A stretch of 64,000 nucleotides of DNA from Eremophila alpestris peregrina (taxonomy: Eukaryota; Chordata; Aves; Passeriformes; Alaudidae). Shown here one piece after another: positions 12,901 to 23,800 of the stretch; position 1 is the first letter of the stretch, and each line of letters begins with the position of its first letter. The notes below the pieces were generated by a model that ran no database searches, had not been told where the DNA came from, and saw nothing but the letters and a program-made list of their open reading frames with translations. The stretch lies in the NCBI GenBank assembly GCA_009792885.1, contig WMCF01000035.1:4588361-4652360 (forward strand), read 5' to 3'. Position numbers and translations under genes: made by a program.

Positions 12901-15900
12901 AGAAGTTATTTCTCCTAAAAAAAAAAGTCAAAACCATTTGATTTAAATATTTATCAGTTGAAGGAATTTGAAATAGTGCCTTCAGAAGCTAATAGAATGG
13001 GCCAATGTCTTCTTTTTTCCCCTTGATTCTCATTGCATTAAAATCTGTGTGGTAAATACATGAATATCACCAAAACTCTCAGAATAGGAGAGAATAAAAG
13101 CTGGTCAAAACCTATGGGGAAATTAGGAGAAACCTTTTGACTCCAGCCCAGAAAGAGAAAGACCAGCTTTGAAGAAAATTGTTGAGACAGGAGGATTTTG
13201 AGAGAATCAAAGGCTTTTTTTGTGCCATGCAAGTTCAGATTTGTTTCAATGCCTCTGATTCTCTAAAGGCTCTGTAAAAGGTTGTGGATGAAGCTGCTTG
13301 GCTGTAGAACAGGACAGCTTCAGCTAGAAACATGCTTATGCTTTGGAGGGTGTTTTAGATGGTTGCTACTGGTCTAATGGGAATGGGCTTAAGGGATTTT
13401 CTCCATGTGATCTCCAAGTTGCACTCCAAAGCTCAATGCTGAGTAAGAAGCTTGAGAGCTGTGAAGAGGAGAGAGTAGTTCCTCCTCTGTAAGTGGTGGA
13501 GTAAAGGCTCTTGGTGAAGCACTTGAGGGAAGGTTTTGGCAAACAGACCTCTCCTAAAGCAGTTTTTAGTTAGTATGTAATTTGTCAGTATGTCTTAGGC
13601 CAGCCTGTGGTAGTTTACCCTGAACAGAGAGACTAAACCAAGTTTTCTGTTGCTGTCTGGTTCACTGAGCACTGCCTGTTGTGAACATGTAGTGAGCATG
13701 GTGTGATTTATGTCACCTTAAGACTGAATCAAAGCACTACAGAGGGTGAAGTCAAGATGGTATAGACCTTTCTAATCCTGACATTCCCCAGCTTTGGAAT
13801 GCTTTACTTGTATGTGCAATTATTGGTACCATCATTTTGCAGCCTTAATAACCTTTTCTTTAGCATACTTATTTAATTATGATTTTATATTTCATCCCCT
13901 CTTCAAGCAGGAGGATGTGGGTTTTTGCTCAGTAGCAGTTTGTTCAGATTCCTCAGTCTAATTAAATGGGAAAAGGAATAAGCAATCTGGGAACCATGAC
14001 CCACAGCACACAAATAGACAACTTGAACTATTTGTATACATTTTGTTTTTTCTTTGATTCATGTATGTGTTTGCATGCATAAGTTATCAAAAAAATTCCT
14101 CTTTAATATTTATTATTTGAGTTTTTATATTTAGCTATTTGTCTTTTCCCTTCTCTCTTCTTCCCCTCCACCCAACAATTTTTGATCACTATGGAATGAA
14201 AAATGTCACTGAACCATATGTAAACTCTTGGAGCTATCAATGCAAATTCCACACATTTTTCAGGGGAGGAGAGTTTTTGGCATGCACCATCAGTCTGTGT
14301 GATGTCTTTATCTTCCCCAATGCTGCAGTTTGTTTAATGGTTTATTTTGTTGGGCATTGCCCACAAAAAAATAGAAATGCATAATAACTGTCCTTACTGA
14401 TGCAGTGTTCCTCTTCCAGCAATTTAACATAGAGACTTTTAACACTAAGCCAAATGCTACACAAAATCTGCTATGGAAACAGCTCTCTGAACAGCTTGAA
14501 GACTAGGTTGCTGTTATGCTAAAGCATTGTAATTTGTAAGTAAGATTGTGAGCTTAGCCTTTCTATTTCCTTTAGTTTCTGGTATCTGGATCAGAGCTTT
14601 TTTATTGACCAATAACAGGAAATTATTTCAGATGCAGTTGTGTAGGAGTAAAGGGACTCATTTGCCTGTGTGATGTTCTGAAAAGGCAGTTTTTGGGGGG
14701 AGAAGTAATAGATGAGTCTTTCTTTGGAGCTGCAATGTGCTGCAATGAATTTATATTTCTCCTCTTAGCTCTGCATTCTATGAGGAGCCAAGCAAAGATA
14801 TGAGAGGAGGTAAATGCAAAAGCACTTGGGACCTTTCTTCACTGGCTACTGCTGGGCTGTTGGGAAACACCACTGCAAAGAACCTTTTTTTAATAAAGGA
14901 CAGGGAAATAGTGTGTCATACTTTAAAAATCCAGAGTGAAGAAAGGGATGAAAAAAGTTTCTACTTCTTACTACAGTGTTGCAGTCAGAGCATTTTCCAG
15001 ATCAAAAGACTGAAGATCTGTGAATATATTAAAAGCTACAGTTGCCACTGATGTGGCAGCAGCATGAGGTATTTGATGTATAGACATGTATTTATGCAAG
15101 GAAGTTGAGAAATCTCTCCCCTAGTGCTGATCAGTATGTGCAGAATGGTGGTTATTGCATAAAGTGGTTATTGCTGCCTGATTTAGACTGAGTCTATATC
15201 CCCTCCTCCCCTTCCTCACTCACTGAACAGTTACCATATTTTCTCAGCAAGACTTCACTTAGAGCCATGACTGTTCCTGAATGCCAGTGCAAAGCTTGGA
15301 ATGACAGTTCAGCACAATGCCAAGCCACTGTTCAGTGTGGTATCATTTAGAATGACCCCAACAAGTGATGCTCTTGCAGCATGGTCATTTCAACACCAGT
15401 GTCAATATTTAATACAGCACTGCAATGCCACATCATTGAATCTCCTTTTGGACCAGATGTTTCTTTTGTAGGAGATGTTATTTAGAGTGAATTGGAATTT
15501 TAGTTTCACTTTATGCAATTTAAATTCTAGTCTTGTTGATGCCAAACCTTTCTTGAGGCACTCTATACATTAACTACTCATTTTTCATGGAACAATGTAA
15601 TGCCTTTCCAGATTATTATTACAAAAGCAGCCTTTTTCTCAGATTTAATTGTTGCTTGCACATAAGCAATCATCCAGCCTTCTTCCTACTAAAGAAATGG
15701 TATTGTTATTAGATGAGTAGCAGGACTGAAGTCACTCATCTTGAAGATAATGTCCATTGTTGACAATGCAGTTGAGTTTCTGTTATCTTGCTGAAGTGAA
15801 ACATGAAGAGGAAAGCAGCAGATCAATGCTGGTTTTTGGTTTTACTAAAGAAAATAATTTTAGCCTGGAAAAGAAAGTAAAATTCCTTTGATCAATGCCA

Positions 15901-16557
15901 TATGCTTCAGTTTATAATAGGTTTTTGTGTTCCCACTTAGCTGGATCAGATTGAAAGTTGGATAATTATCAGTGAGGGTTAGAAATAAAATAATCAGTTT
16001 GCATGTCAAAATATCCTCATTTTTATGTCAGTCATGCTGTCTTTCTGGTACAGTGAAAACTGGCTGTGGGTTTAACAGCAACAGCACAATGAACAAACTT
16101 CAGCCCTTCCCTAGCAATTGGTTATTTTGCCTTGTGGGTGGGAATTAGGACAAATGTTGCCAACTCTGGCTGTTGGGCTGGTATTAAGGCTGAAAGGTTT
16201 GCATTGGTAAAAATTCTAAGCACACCCTCCTAAAACAGAGACTAATCATGATGTAAATATTCCATTTCTATTTATCTTCATTTTTTAAGAGTAACTCACA
16301 TGGGAACCATCTTCACCTCTACATCTTTAGAATTTTTATTTCAATGTTAACTTTTTGAATGCTGAGATGCAATAGGTTTCATTACTTGGACAGTTGCGTG
16401 TTTTGGAGACAGATCAGCAAGTCTGCTTGGCATGTCAGATTAAAGATGAGTTTGTTGACATTATCTTTACTGATGTGATGACATTTATAAAGGTACCAGC
16501 AAATAGTGCTACTGTATGTCCTACCATGTGCCTTTGCTTTGCAACCTCTGTGAATTT

Positions 16558-16610
16558 AAAAAAAAAAAACACCACCCAAGACCAAAACAAACACCAACCC
16601 CCCACTGCCT
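16558..16610. repeat. A-run followed by CA-rich low-complexity tract
   Basis: Twelve A are followed by a stretch of almost only A and C (CACCACCCAAGACC, AACAAACACC and similar) running into CCCCCCA. It resembles a degraded A-rich simple repeat. No element body was recognised upstream. Confidence 0.7.
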
Positions 16611-17366
16611 CAAACAAAGCAAAGAATCAAACCCAGTAATTTTAATGGTTTTGCCACAGTCAAATTTTTGCATCAGAATATTTGCAAAAGAAGCAAGAGC
16701 AAACATCTGGTCTTTTAGCGGTTGTCATCCACTCTGTTACCTCATTAAGAGTCTATCCAGGTGAATTTTTCTTGAGAAATATGAGCCAAAATTGTGTGCA
16801 CCTGCTTCTAATTAAAGAGCTTCTAGTTGCTTAAGAAACATTATGACCTAAAGGCTTTTATAAAACCAAGAATATCTAAGATACACTTGGGAAGCACTAA
16901 AGTCTCCACTGAGATTGTGGTCTTTGTACTGTGTTTTATTATATAACATTAAGCTGAGCTCCAGCAGTCGTAGGTGTTGGGAAAAGATAAGAGATTGTTG
17001 CTGTGCATGACGTGTATTGCCATGGAAATGCTGTTCTTCAGAAGAAATAAGCCTCCTTCCTATTGTGCATTATGAACTACTAATAAAGCATAATATAAAA
17101 AGAAAAAGGAAAAAAAAAAAGCAAATGAACTTACTGAGCAGTAGGCAATAATAAATGACTTTAGAATATTGAAATAACATGTTGGGATTGGACTGCAAAA
17201 TTGCATTTGTTCTACAATGGGCAATAACACAATTATGAGATGTCTGTGAACACTTTCCAAAACTCATTTGGTAAAGAAGGGCACAATCTGAATTTGGAAC
17301 ATGGTAATTCATTTCATAAAATCAGTGTCCAAGAAATCTTCACTACTTTGGAGAAGAGTAGGACTT

Positions 17367-17382
17367 CCCCCCCCCACCCCCC
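17367..17382. repeat. Poly-C tract
   Basis: Sixteen bases, all C except one A. Such tracts are prone to sequencing and assembly length errors. Confidence 0.85.
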
Positions 17383-17453
17383 TGCCACCAGATTTCAATT
17401 GTGTATATGTTATCCAGTAGGATAAGACAATATTTTTTGGATATTTTATACCA

Positions 17454-17492
17454 GCTAAAGAACTAACTAAAGAAGTAACTAAAGGTAGCTAA
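17454..17492. repeat. Imperfect tandem CTAAAG-type repeat
   Basis: The motif CTAAAG or CTAAA recurs about four times with short, differing spacers (GCTAAAGAA, ACTAAAGAAG, ACTAAAGGTAG, CTAAAAA). This is a small local expansion with no coding frame. Confidence 0.7.
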
Positions 17493-18558
17493 AAATTCTG
17501 TAATGATTTGTATAGTAATGGGCTATTTATTTTCTTCCTTCTGGTTTTTAATTTGAGTATGAGTACATGGCTGTTGTTTTTCAGTAAATGGATACCAGAA
17601 TCAATACAAGCATTAGTGGAAGCATTCATTAATTTTCAGTCTTGGAAATTCCATTTATTAATCTCTGAGAATAAAATTCTTTCCCTGATTTTCTGTCATG
17701 CTGCTTAGAAAGCCTAAAAGCCATTTTTAGACAGTTCTTAGGAGTTTTATTTGTTTCACTGTCCCTTTTTTTTCATGTTAAGAATACTGGAAAAGAGATG
17801 AGAGCAGAGATGTGGTCAATCTTATTCTCCAGCTTGCTGAAGACACTTTTGAGTCTGATTGTTGACTGTAGTGGGTTTTGGGCTTCCAAAAATGAGTAAA
17901 GATGTTTGATTCTTCCTGTTTTCTGTGCTCTACAGTATAAGAATAAATGGATAAAAAAGCAAGTATACATAAATAATTTTGTTGCTGTAGCTAACTGGCT
18001 GAAATTGCTGTCATCAGATGTTACCTAAGGCAAGAAATTTAGCTGTGCTTGAATTAGGGAGACAGTTCTGGTTGCCTCAACAAGGATAGCTAGAGGAAGG
18101 CAAGACAGTTCTTGCTAATGAAGGGCTGTTTTTGTATGGAAATCAGCCTGATTTTTGACAACTCTTTTAAAGAATTGTTGTTTAATTGAAGAAGTTAATC
18201 ATTACTATTGCATGTCTACTGATTTTGTCATGATCCCAACAGGCATATAAAATTCCTAGTGGCACAGTAATAATTCTAGCTATTTTAGGAATGAGACAAT
18301 ATGCTGCTTCATTGTGATTGGGATAAATGCTACTGTCTTGGGATAAAGGAGTCCTTCAGCTATCAGTTCCTTCCCTCTATAAACATGTATTATTTTAGTT
18401 AATTTTCCCCTCTATTTCTTTTCTGTCTTTTGCAACTGACAAAAGACATCAGCTACTGACATGCAGATAAGATATGCAGGATCCTAAATTTTGAGAACTG
18501 ACAAAGGAAAAAAAGAAATCTAAATTAATGCATTTCGACAAATCCTTACAGATTGGTC

Positions 18559-18575
18559 TTTTTTTTTTTTTTTTT
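18559..18575. repeat. Poly-T tract (17 T)
   Basis: Seventeen uninterrupted T, followed by AATTCCCCCC. Simple homopolymer. Confidence 0.9.
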
Positions 18576-18891
18576 AATTCCCCCCTTGTATTTTTGCCAG
18601 TCCTTTTAGGTGTGCCTTTGAACTGTAAAAAACCAAACTTGGTCTCATTTTACAGTCTTTGCCATTTGTTAGAATTCTAGACTCCTAATTCTCTGAAGTG
18701 CAGACTATATCCACATCCTTTTATTAAAGCAGGCAGGAAAAAATAGTGCTGTGTAGGTTTTGTTTTATTAAACCAGTTTTTATTCAACCAAGACAGCTTT
18801 AAAAATGCTTAAGTCGTTATAAAAGAGATGTGCTGCAAACACATTGTGTACTGCGAGGCGCTGTCTTCCTCTGAAGTACTTCCATGCCCTG

Positions 18892-18905
18892 GTTGCCATG
18901 GCAAG
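18892..18905. promoter_or_regulatory. RFX X-box-like near-palindrome
   Basis: GTTGCCATGGCAAG matches the palindromic RFX X-box (GTTGCC, two central bases, GGCAAC) at every base but the last. Regulatory factor X proteins bind such sites in promoters and enhancers of ciliary, neuronal and immune genes. It lies about 100-200 bases upstream of a GC-rich patch (about 19010-19480), which would fit a regulatory element, but no promoter or transcript is visible. The call rests on motif match only. Confidence 0.4.
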
Positions 18906-19009
18906 GGAGAAAAAGAATAAAAAATTCCTGCAGCGAATACCTTTATAATTCCAAAATCATTGCTCAGCAGGGCTGTGTGCTTAATAACTCATAAAAAACA
19001 CTGTGGGTT

Positions 19010-19480
19010 TTTCAGAAGGCTGCGAGGGGATCTCTCCTGTGCCCTGTCTGGTCCTGTTCAGCTGATTGCACAGGCTGCCCAGGGGCAGCGGTGACCCGGA
19101 GGGGGCCGTGGGGGATGGCTGATTTCCAGCTTTGCCGTGGGTGTGAGCATGCTGAGACCCTCAGGGGAGGAGAGGCTGCTCCCCTGGCCGTGCAGGCAGG
19201 TGGGATGCAGCAGTGCTGCTCCCAGCAGCAGCAGTGCTGTGGGAGGACAGCGTGGATGCTCCAGCCCCCTGTGCCTCCTCCACACGGAGGAAGAGGAGGA
19301 GAGATGGGGGCAGCAGGTTTTTCAGCTTGAGGAGGAGCTTTTTGGCAGCCTCCTGTTCAGGGGAGGGTCCCTGAGCCCACAGGGCTCATAGCTCCCAGGA
19401 AGGCTGAAGGTGCCACCTCTCAGTCCCCAGCTCTCACAGACATGAGCTGTCCCCTCTGTGCCAGGTTCCAGCTCACACCC
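19010..19480. other. GC-rich patch with CAG/CTG cluster
   Basis: This segment is clearly richer in G and C than its flanks and carries a handful of CpGs (GAGGGGATC, GCGGTGACCCGG, GGGCCGTGG, CACACGGAGG), too few to be a strong CpG island. Around 19205-19245 it holds clustered CAGCAG and CTGCTG units. Open frames exist in several phases on both strands at once, as expected from composition, so none is called as a gene. It could be a weak promoter or enhancer, an old exon, or plain local GC enrichment. Confidence 0.45.
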
Positions 19481-20672
19481 CTTCTGGCATCCTAGCAGGC
19501 CTGAATATCCCTGTGTTATGCTGTGTACAAATACACAAGATTTTCTGGGCTTTATGCTGGAACTGGGGCAACATTTTTACTTAAGGTATTGGAATGCCTT
19601 GTTTTGAATTCAGGGTACAGATCTCCAATATCCTGATTACTTTAAAAACATCCCAAGTCCTCCTAAGCCTTAGGAATGTAATTTTTGAAGCTTTTCCAGA
19701 GAAGCCTGACCCACGGGCGCTGGTACCAAATAAATAATGTTTGTGCTTGCAGCATTTTGCAGAGTTCAGGTTGAGACCTGCAGTAGAGTGATGGCATTTT
19801 GAGACTTTTAGTGATAGATGACAGTGCCCACAGTCATAGCAACTTGATGCAGCATCCTACTGCTAGCACCATCTGCTACAATTTTTAAATATAGAAGGGG
19901 ATTTTTCTTAGTCAGCATGTTTCTGTCAGAGCAAGCTCTTCATAGGACTAATCTGAATGCCACCGCAGAGCTTTAAACTTCATCAGCTTTCTAATGGAAT
20001 AACCCAGTCTAATCTTTTCTAAGTGTTTGCTTTTTCTTAGCAAATGGAATCAATTTTTACTCTTCAGTGATTTCTGTGGCTGCACTTATGTCTAAAGCAT
20101 TTCCTGTCTGTGCACTATCATTTGTATTTCTATCAAGAACAATTTTAGGGTCTAAGAAGCCATCAGTTGCTGAAATATGTGGAGAGCTGCCTTTTTGCTT
20201 GAGTATTGCTACCATATAGTAAAATGTGTGAGGATCTCATCAAACTGCTTACTTAGCTTCATCTCACCCCAATTTTTATTTAATGGGTGCCTGCAGAATG
20301 TGTATGAAAGCAGTGCTAAAGCCACAGCAACTGTCTGCAAAATGCCAGGTAACTTTTCTAAGATCATTTCAGCATCGGTCACCTTAGGAATCATGATGGT
20401 TAAAAATATTTATAAAGCATTCTGGAGGCCACAGATGAAAATACCTGTTTGTATAATATTGCTTGTTGGTAGTTAAGGTAGTGCTGTGCAGGCCCTGATC
20501 ACTGCTTATAGTGCCAGCAAAGCTTTTTGTCATCTAAAGCTAGCATTGCTCACACTGTTCCATGCATCTGTACTGTCATCTGCATGGAAAGGGGCCTGTT
20601 TCTGAGCATGAGGGTAAACAGACCTGGAGGCAACAGCAGTACACACTTCCCCTGAGCTGACAGAAGGCCAAT
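19481..20672. other. Non-coding stretch, nothing recognised
   Basis: AT-rich sequence with no supported gene, RNA or repeat. A frame of about 99 codons at 20177-20476 is open but has no recognisable domain. Confidence 0.55.
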
Positions 20673-20863
20673 ACAAGCCACCTCACAAACTGGTCCAATC
20701 TGCTGGCTGTGTTTCCTACTCCCTCCCTAAGAGACAAAACTGCTCCATTCACATCTGAAACTTTTTANACAAGCCACCTCACAAACTGGTCCAATCTGCT
20801 GGCTGTGTTTCCTACTCCCTCCCTAAGAGACAAAACTGCTCCATTCACATCTGAAACTTTTTA
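20673..20863. repeat. Exact 95-base direct repeat around a single N
   Basis: Copy 1 (20673-20767) and copy 2 (20769-20863) are identical over 95 bases, starting ACAAGCCACC and ending GAAACTTTTTA. The only base between them is the ambiguous N at 20768. Inference: this is most simply an assembly artefact in which two contig ends covering the same sequence were joined at a minimal gap without overlap removal. A genuine, very recent tandem duplication is the alternative. Any open frame crossing it is not to be trusted. Confidence 0.95.
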
Positions 20864-20868
20864 CAGGC

Positions 20869-23800
20869 TCAGGATGGGCTCAGGCAAAGGCCAGGGTGGA
20901 GTGCCACTGCTCATTTGCCCAAGTTTATGAGGCATAGTGATCTTTGAAGGAATGCACAAGTTGCCCTTGCATTCAGAGGCTTTCCCTCACCTCCTCCCAT
21001 GTCCTTTGGACCCCAAGGAAGGTGTGACACAATAGGGATGTCCCGCAGGGGTGACACCCGCACGCCACTTCTTCCTCTGATTGTTCCCCCACAGCTGTTC
21101 TGCAAACATTTCCTGCCCTTCCTGCCTCTGATTAGCAGCCCAAGATACTAAATGTGCAAGGAATTGCTCACTGTGTAAGTGAAATACAACTTTACATATG
21201 TATGTGGTGTTTGCACATCTTAGGGCCTTAGCTTGGTCTACTTAAGAAAGATTTTATGCTTAGTCTTTGTTAGGATCTTGCTAAGAAGTTTGTTGTTTTG
21301 CCAAGATGAGTGCCTGTTTGTCTTCTCAAAATGTTTTAGGGCATGGTTATACTGCATTGACCTCAAATGCCTCAATAATTTGAATAGGTAAACAGATGAC
21401 TTGGAGCGTGAATTTATTTGTGTAGCAGTCCAGAATGCTCCTTCCTGAGCTGTTACTTCATCCTGCAAACATAGACCTCATTTAGAGGTTGAACTGAGAA
21501 TTTAGTTGTATATTAAATAAGGAGCCTCCTGAAAAATAGCTACAGTAATCATTCTTCATAGTTGCATATCATGTCTGACACATAAAATGATAGAACAAAG
21601 TCACTAGCTGAAGCCTTGGACAGCAGATTAAATGTATGACTAATAAAGCCTGAAAGCCAAGATTGGTGACAGACATTATGTTCATCGTGGCCAATGTGAG
21701 TTTAAGAAGCCAGAGATTATTTCATTTGAAGAGCCTTAATGAGGAAGAGAGCGAGAATCACTTGTTAGCAGAACAGAGCATGTTGGTTGCTCTTTGGTGT
21801 GTGCTTGTCAGACCTGGAAGAGGTTGATGCTTCAATGTCACTTGCTCTTTGAATGAGCACATTTGAAAAATAGAAACAGCAAATCCTCTTTTTTTGCATC
21901 TTCTGTTCAGCTAATCCCTCTGCAAATACCATTTATTTGTTGGGTTTTTTTTACCTTTGTGAGTTAGCAAACTTCAGCTAGCCTAAGTTGGTGCTGCAGT
22001 GAAATGGATGAAAACCCTCCAAGAGAGGTGACTGTCATGGAATGTAATGGCAGCATGTGTGAGTGTTGAAGATAATCTCTGAAATTTTGCTCTAATTTTG
22101 ACATTTGAGTTCAATTTTAGACCAATACAGTATGTGACTGAGAAGAAGGGCTCAGTATCTGGATTTTTTCAGAAATCTTTTTCAGATTTCCTATAGTGGT
22201 GTTATGCATAGGACAAGTACAGAGGACCAGAGGGCAGAAGGAATGAATGATTATAGGATAGTCACAATAAAAGGAACATCAGATAACAATATAGTCTTCC
22301 CTTCTGTGCACTAGGTTTTTTTTGGGTTTTTTTTTTTGCTTTGCTAGAATTCTAGTCTGGTTTCAGGTATCTAGTTCAGGTTTTCTGTGCTTCCCTTTGT
22401 ATTTCAACAGAGCACTAATATGAGAGTACCAAATGCATAATCTGAATGGTGAGCAACTGTATGAATCCTTGTAAGAGCCAAGATAAGCAATATTTCTTTA
22501 AATCTGCACACTATTGTTAATCTATATAAACCATATTTGGCACCAAAAAACTAGCTGAGTGGTTGGAAACATTTTCTGTAAGCCTGCATGGCACTGACTG
22601 CAGTTCCTGGCAAAATCAGCATTCTGATTCAAGTGTTCCATCCCAATTCCAATGATGATTCCAGCTCAAGAATTGCAGTGGATAAGAGCTCAAACATAAT
22701 ATGCATAAATATGAAGCACATATTTCTGTCTGTGAAGACTGCATTTCTGATCTAGCCTCCCTATTGTCATTGTTACATTTGGTCAGATATATTGATCTGA
22801 TTTGGGAAATGCTGAGCTCTGGTAAGGTCACAATGAAGGTTGAACTTGCAAGGAGCCCACAGGTGATCTGTGAGCAGCCATGGGTTTCACTGACTTGTTG
22901 ATCAGCTCCCTGACTTGCAGGGCAGTTATTATGCAATGAATTCCTGGGGGATCTCCATCAATCCTGGCCACCTCAGGCAGCTGCAGCACAGACAGGAGCT
23001 GCATTGCAGCAGTGAGCTCTGGAGTGGAGTTTGATGCTGGCTGATACAGATGATCAAATGATCAAATTGCAGATGATATATAGTATAAATTTTACAGCTC
23101 TGCCTGCTGTGAAATGTTTGGGGGAAGCTGAAATCCTCTAGAAGATCTCAGGAAGGAAATATTTTTAAAGCTTCACCACTGATGGAGACATGATAATATA
23201 TTGCTTCCATATAGATCCTATCAGTAAATTATAGCTGTAAGAAAGTTGCTAGGGAGATAATACTGGACATTGAAGGATTCCTATTTTTGAAGCAATTGTC
23301 ACTAAACTGACAGCTGCTGTACCATCTATCTTGGTATATTCATTTTTGCTGGCTGATACAAAGATAAATACACAAAAGGGAAAAGATATTTCTGCTTGTG
23401 GATTGTTAGATATCACTAAATGGTCTTTGAATAGCATGTGACCTTAATTCCTGGAGCACAACATTCTCTAATGCATAGCTCATGAGTTCAGTTACTTCTG
23501 TATTTAATTTTTATTAGTTTTTCATTGTTGTGTTTTATTTCCCACCTACTGCCCACCATACACTCATTAATTGCATCAATGTCCTATCTTCAGTCTCTGA
23601 TGAAAACATAATATTCCTATGTAGTTTTTTTAAGATTCAAATCAAGGCTACTAGAATTGTTACAAATCGCTTTTGAAGCAAAAGGAGAAAGCTGATGCCT
23701 GTAAAGTGTTGCCTCCTTGGCACATTTTAAACTCTGAAATCCCCTTGATTTATATCCTTTTACTAAGAAGGGAAGTAATGATGAAAATTTTCAGATGTTC

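Larger units (their letters stand above)
6518..18850. other. Non-coding AT-rich stretch, no gene seen
   Basis: About 12 kb with no supported gene. Open frames are below about 100 codons, show no family motifs, and lack supporting splice partners. Homopolymer tracts at 9965-9986 and 18559-18575 (T) and 16558-16569 (A, followed by a CA-rich stretch to about 16610) are the main low-complexity items. A possibly conserved non-coding stretch around 8490-8680 is discussed in the findings. No CR1 or LTR fragment was recognised here. Confidence 0.6.
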
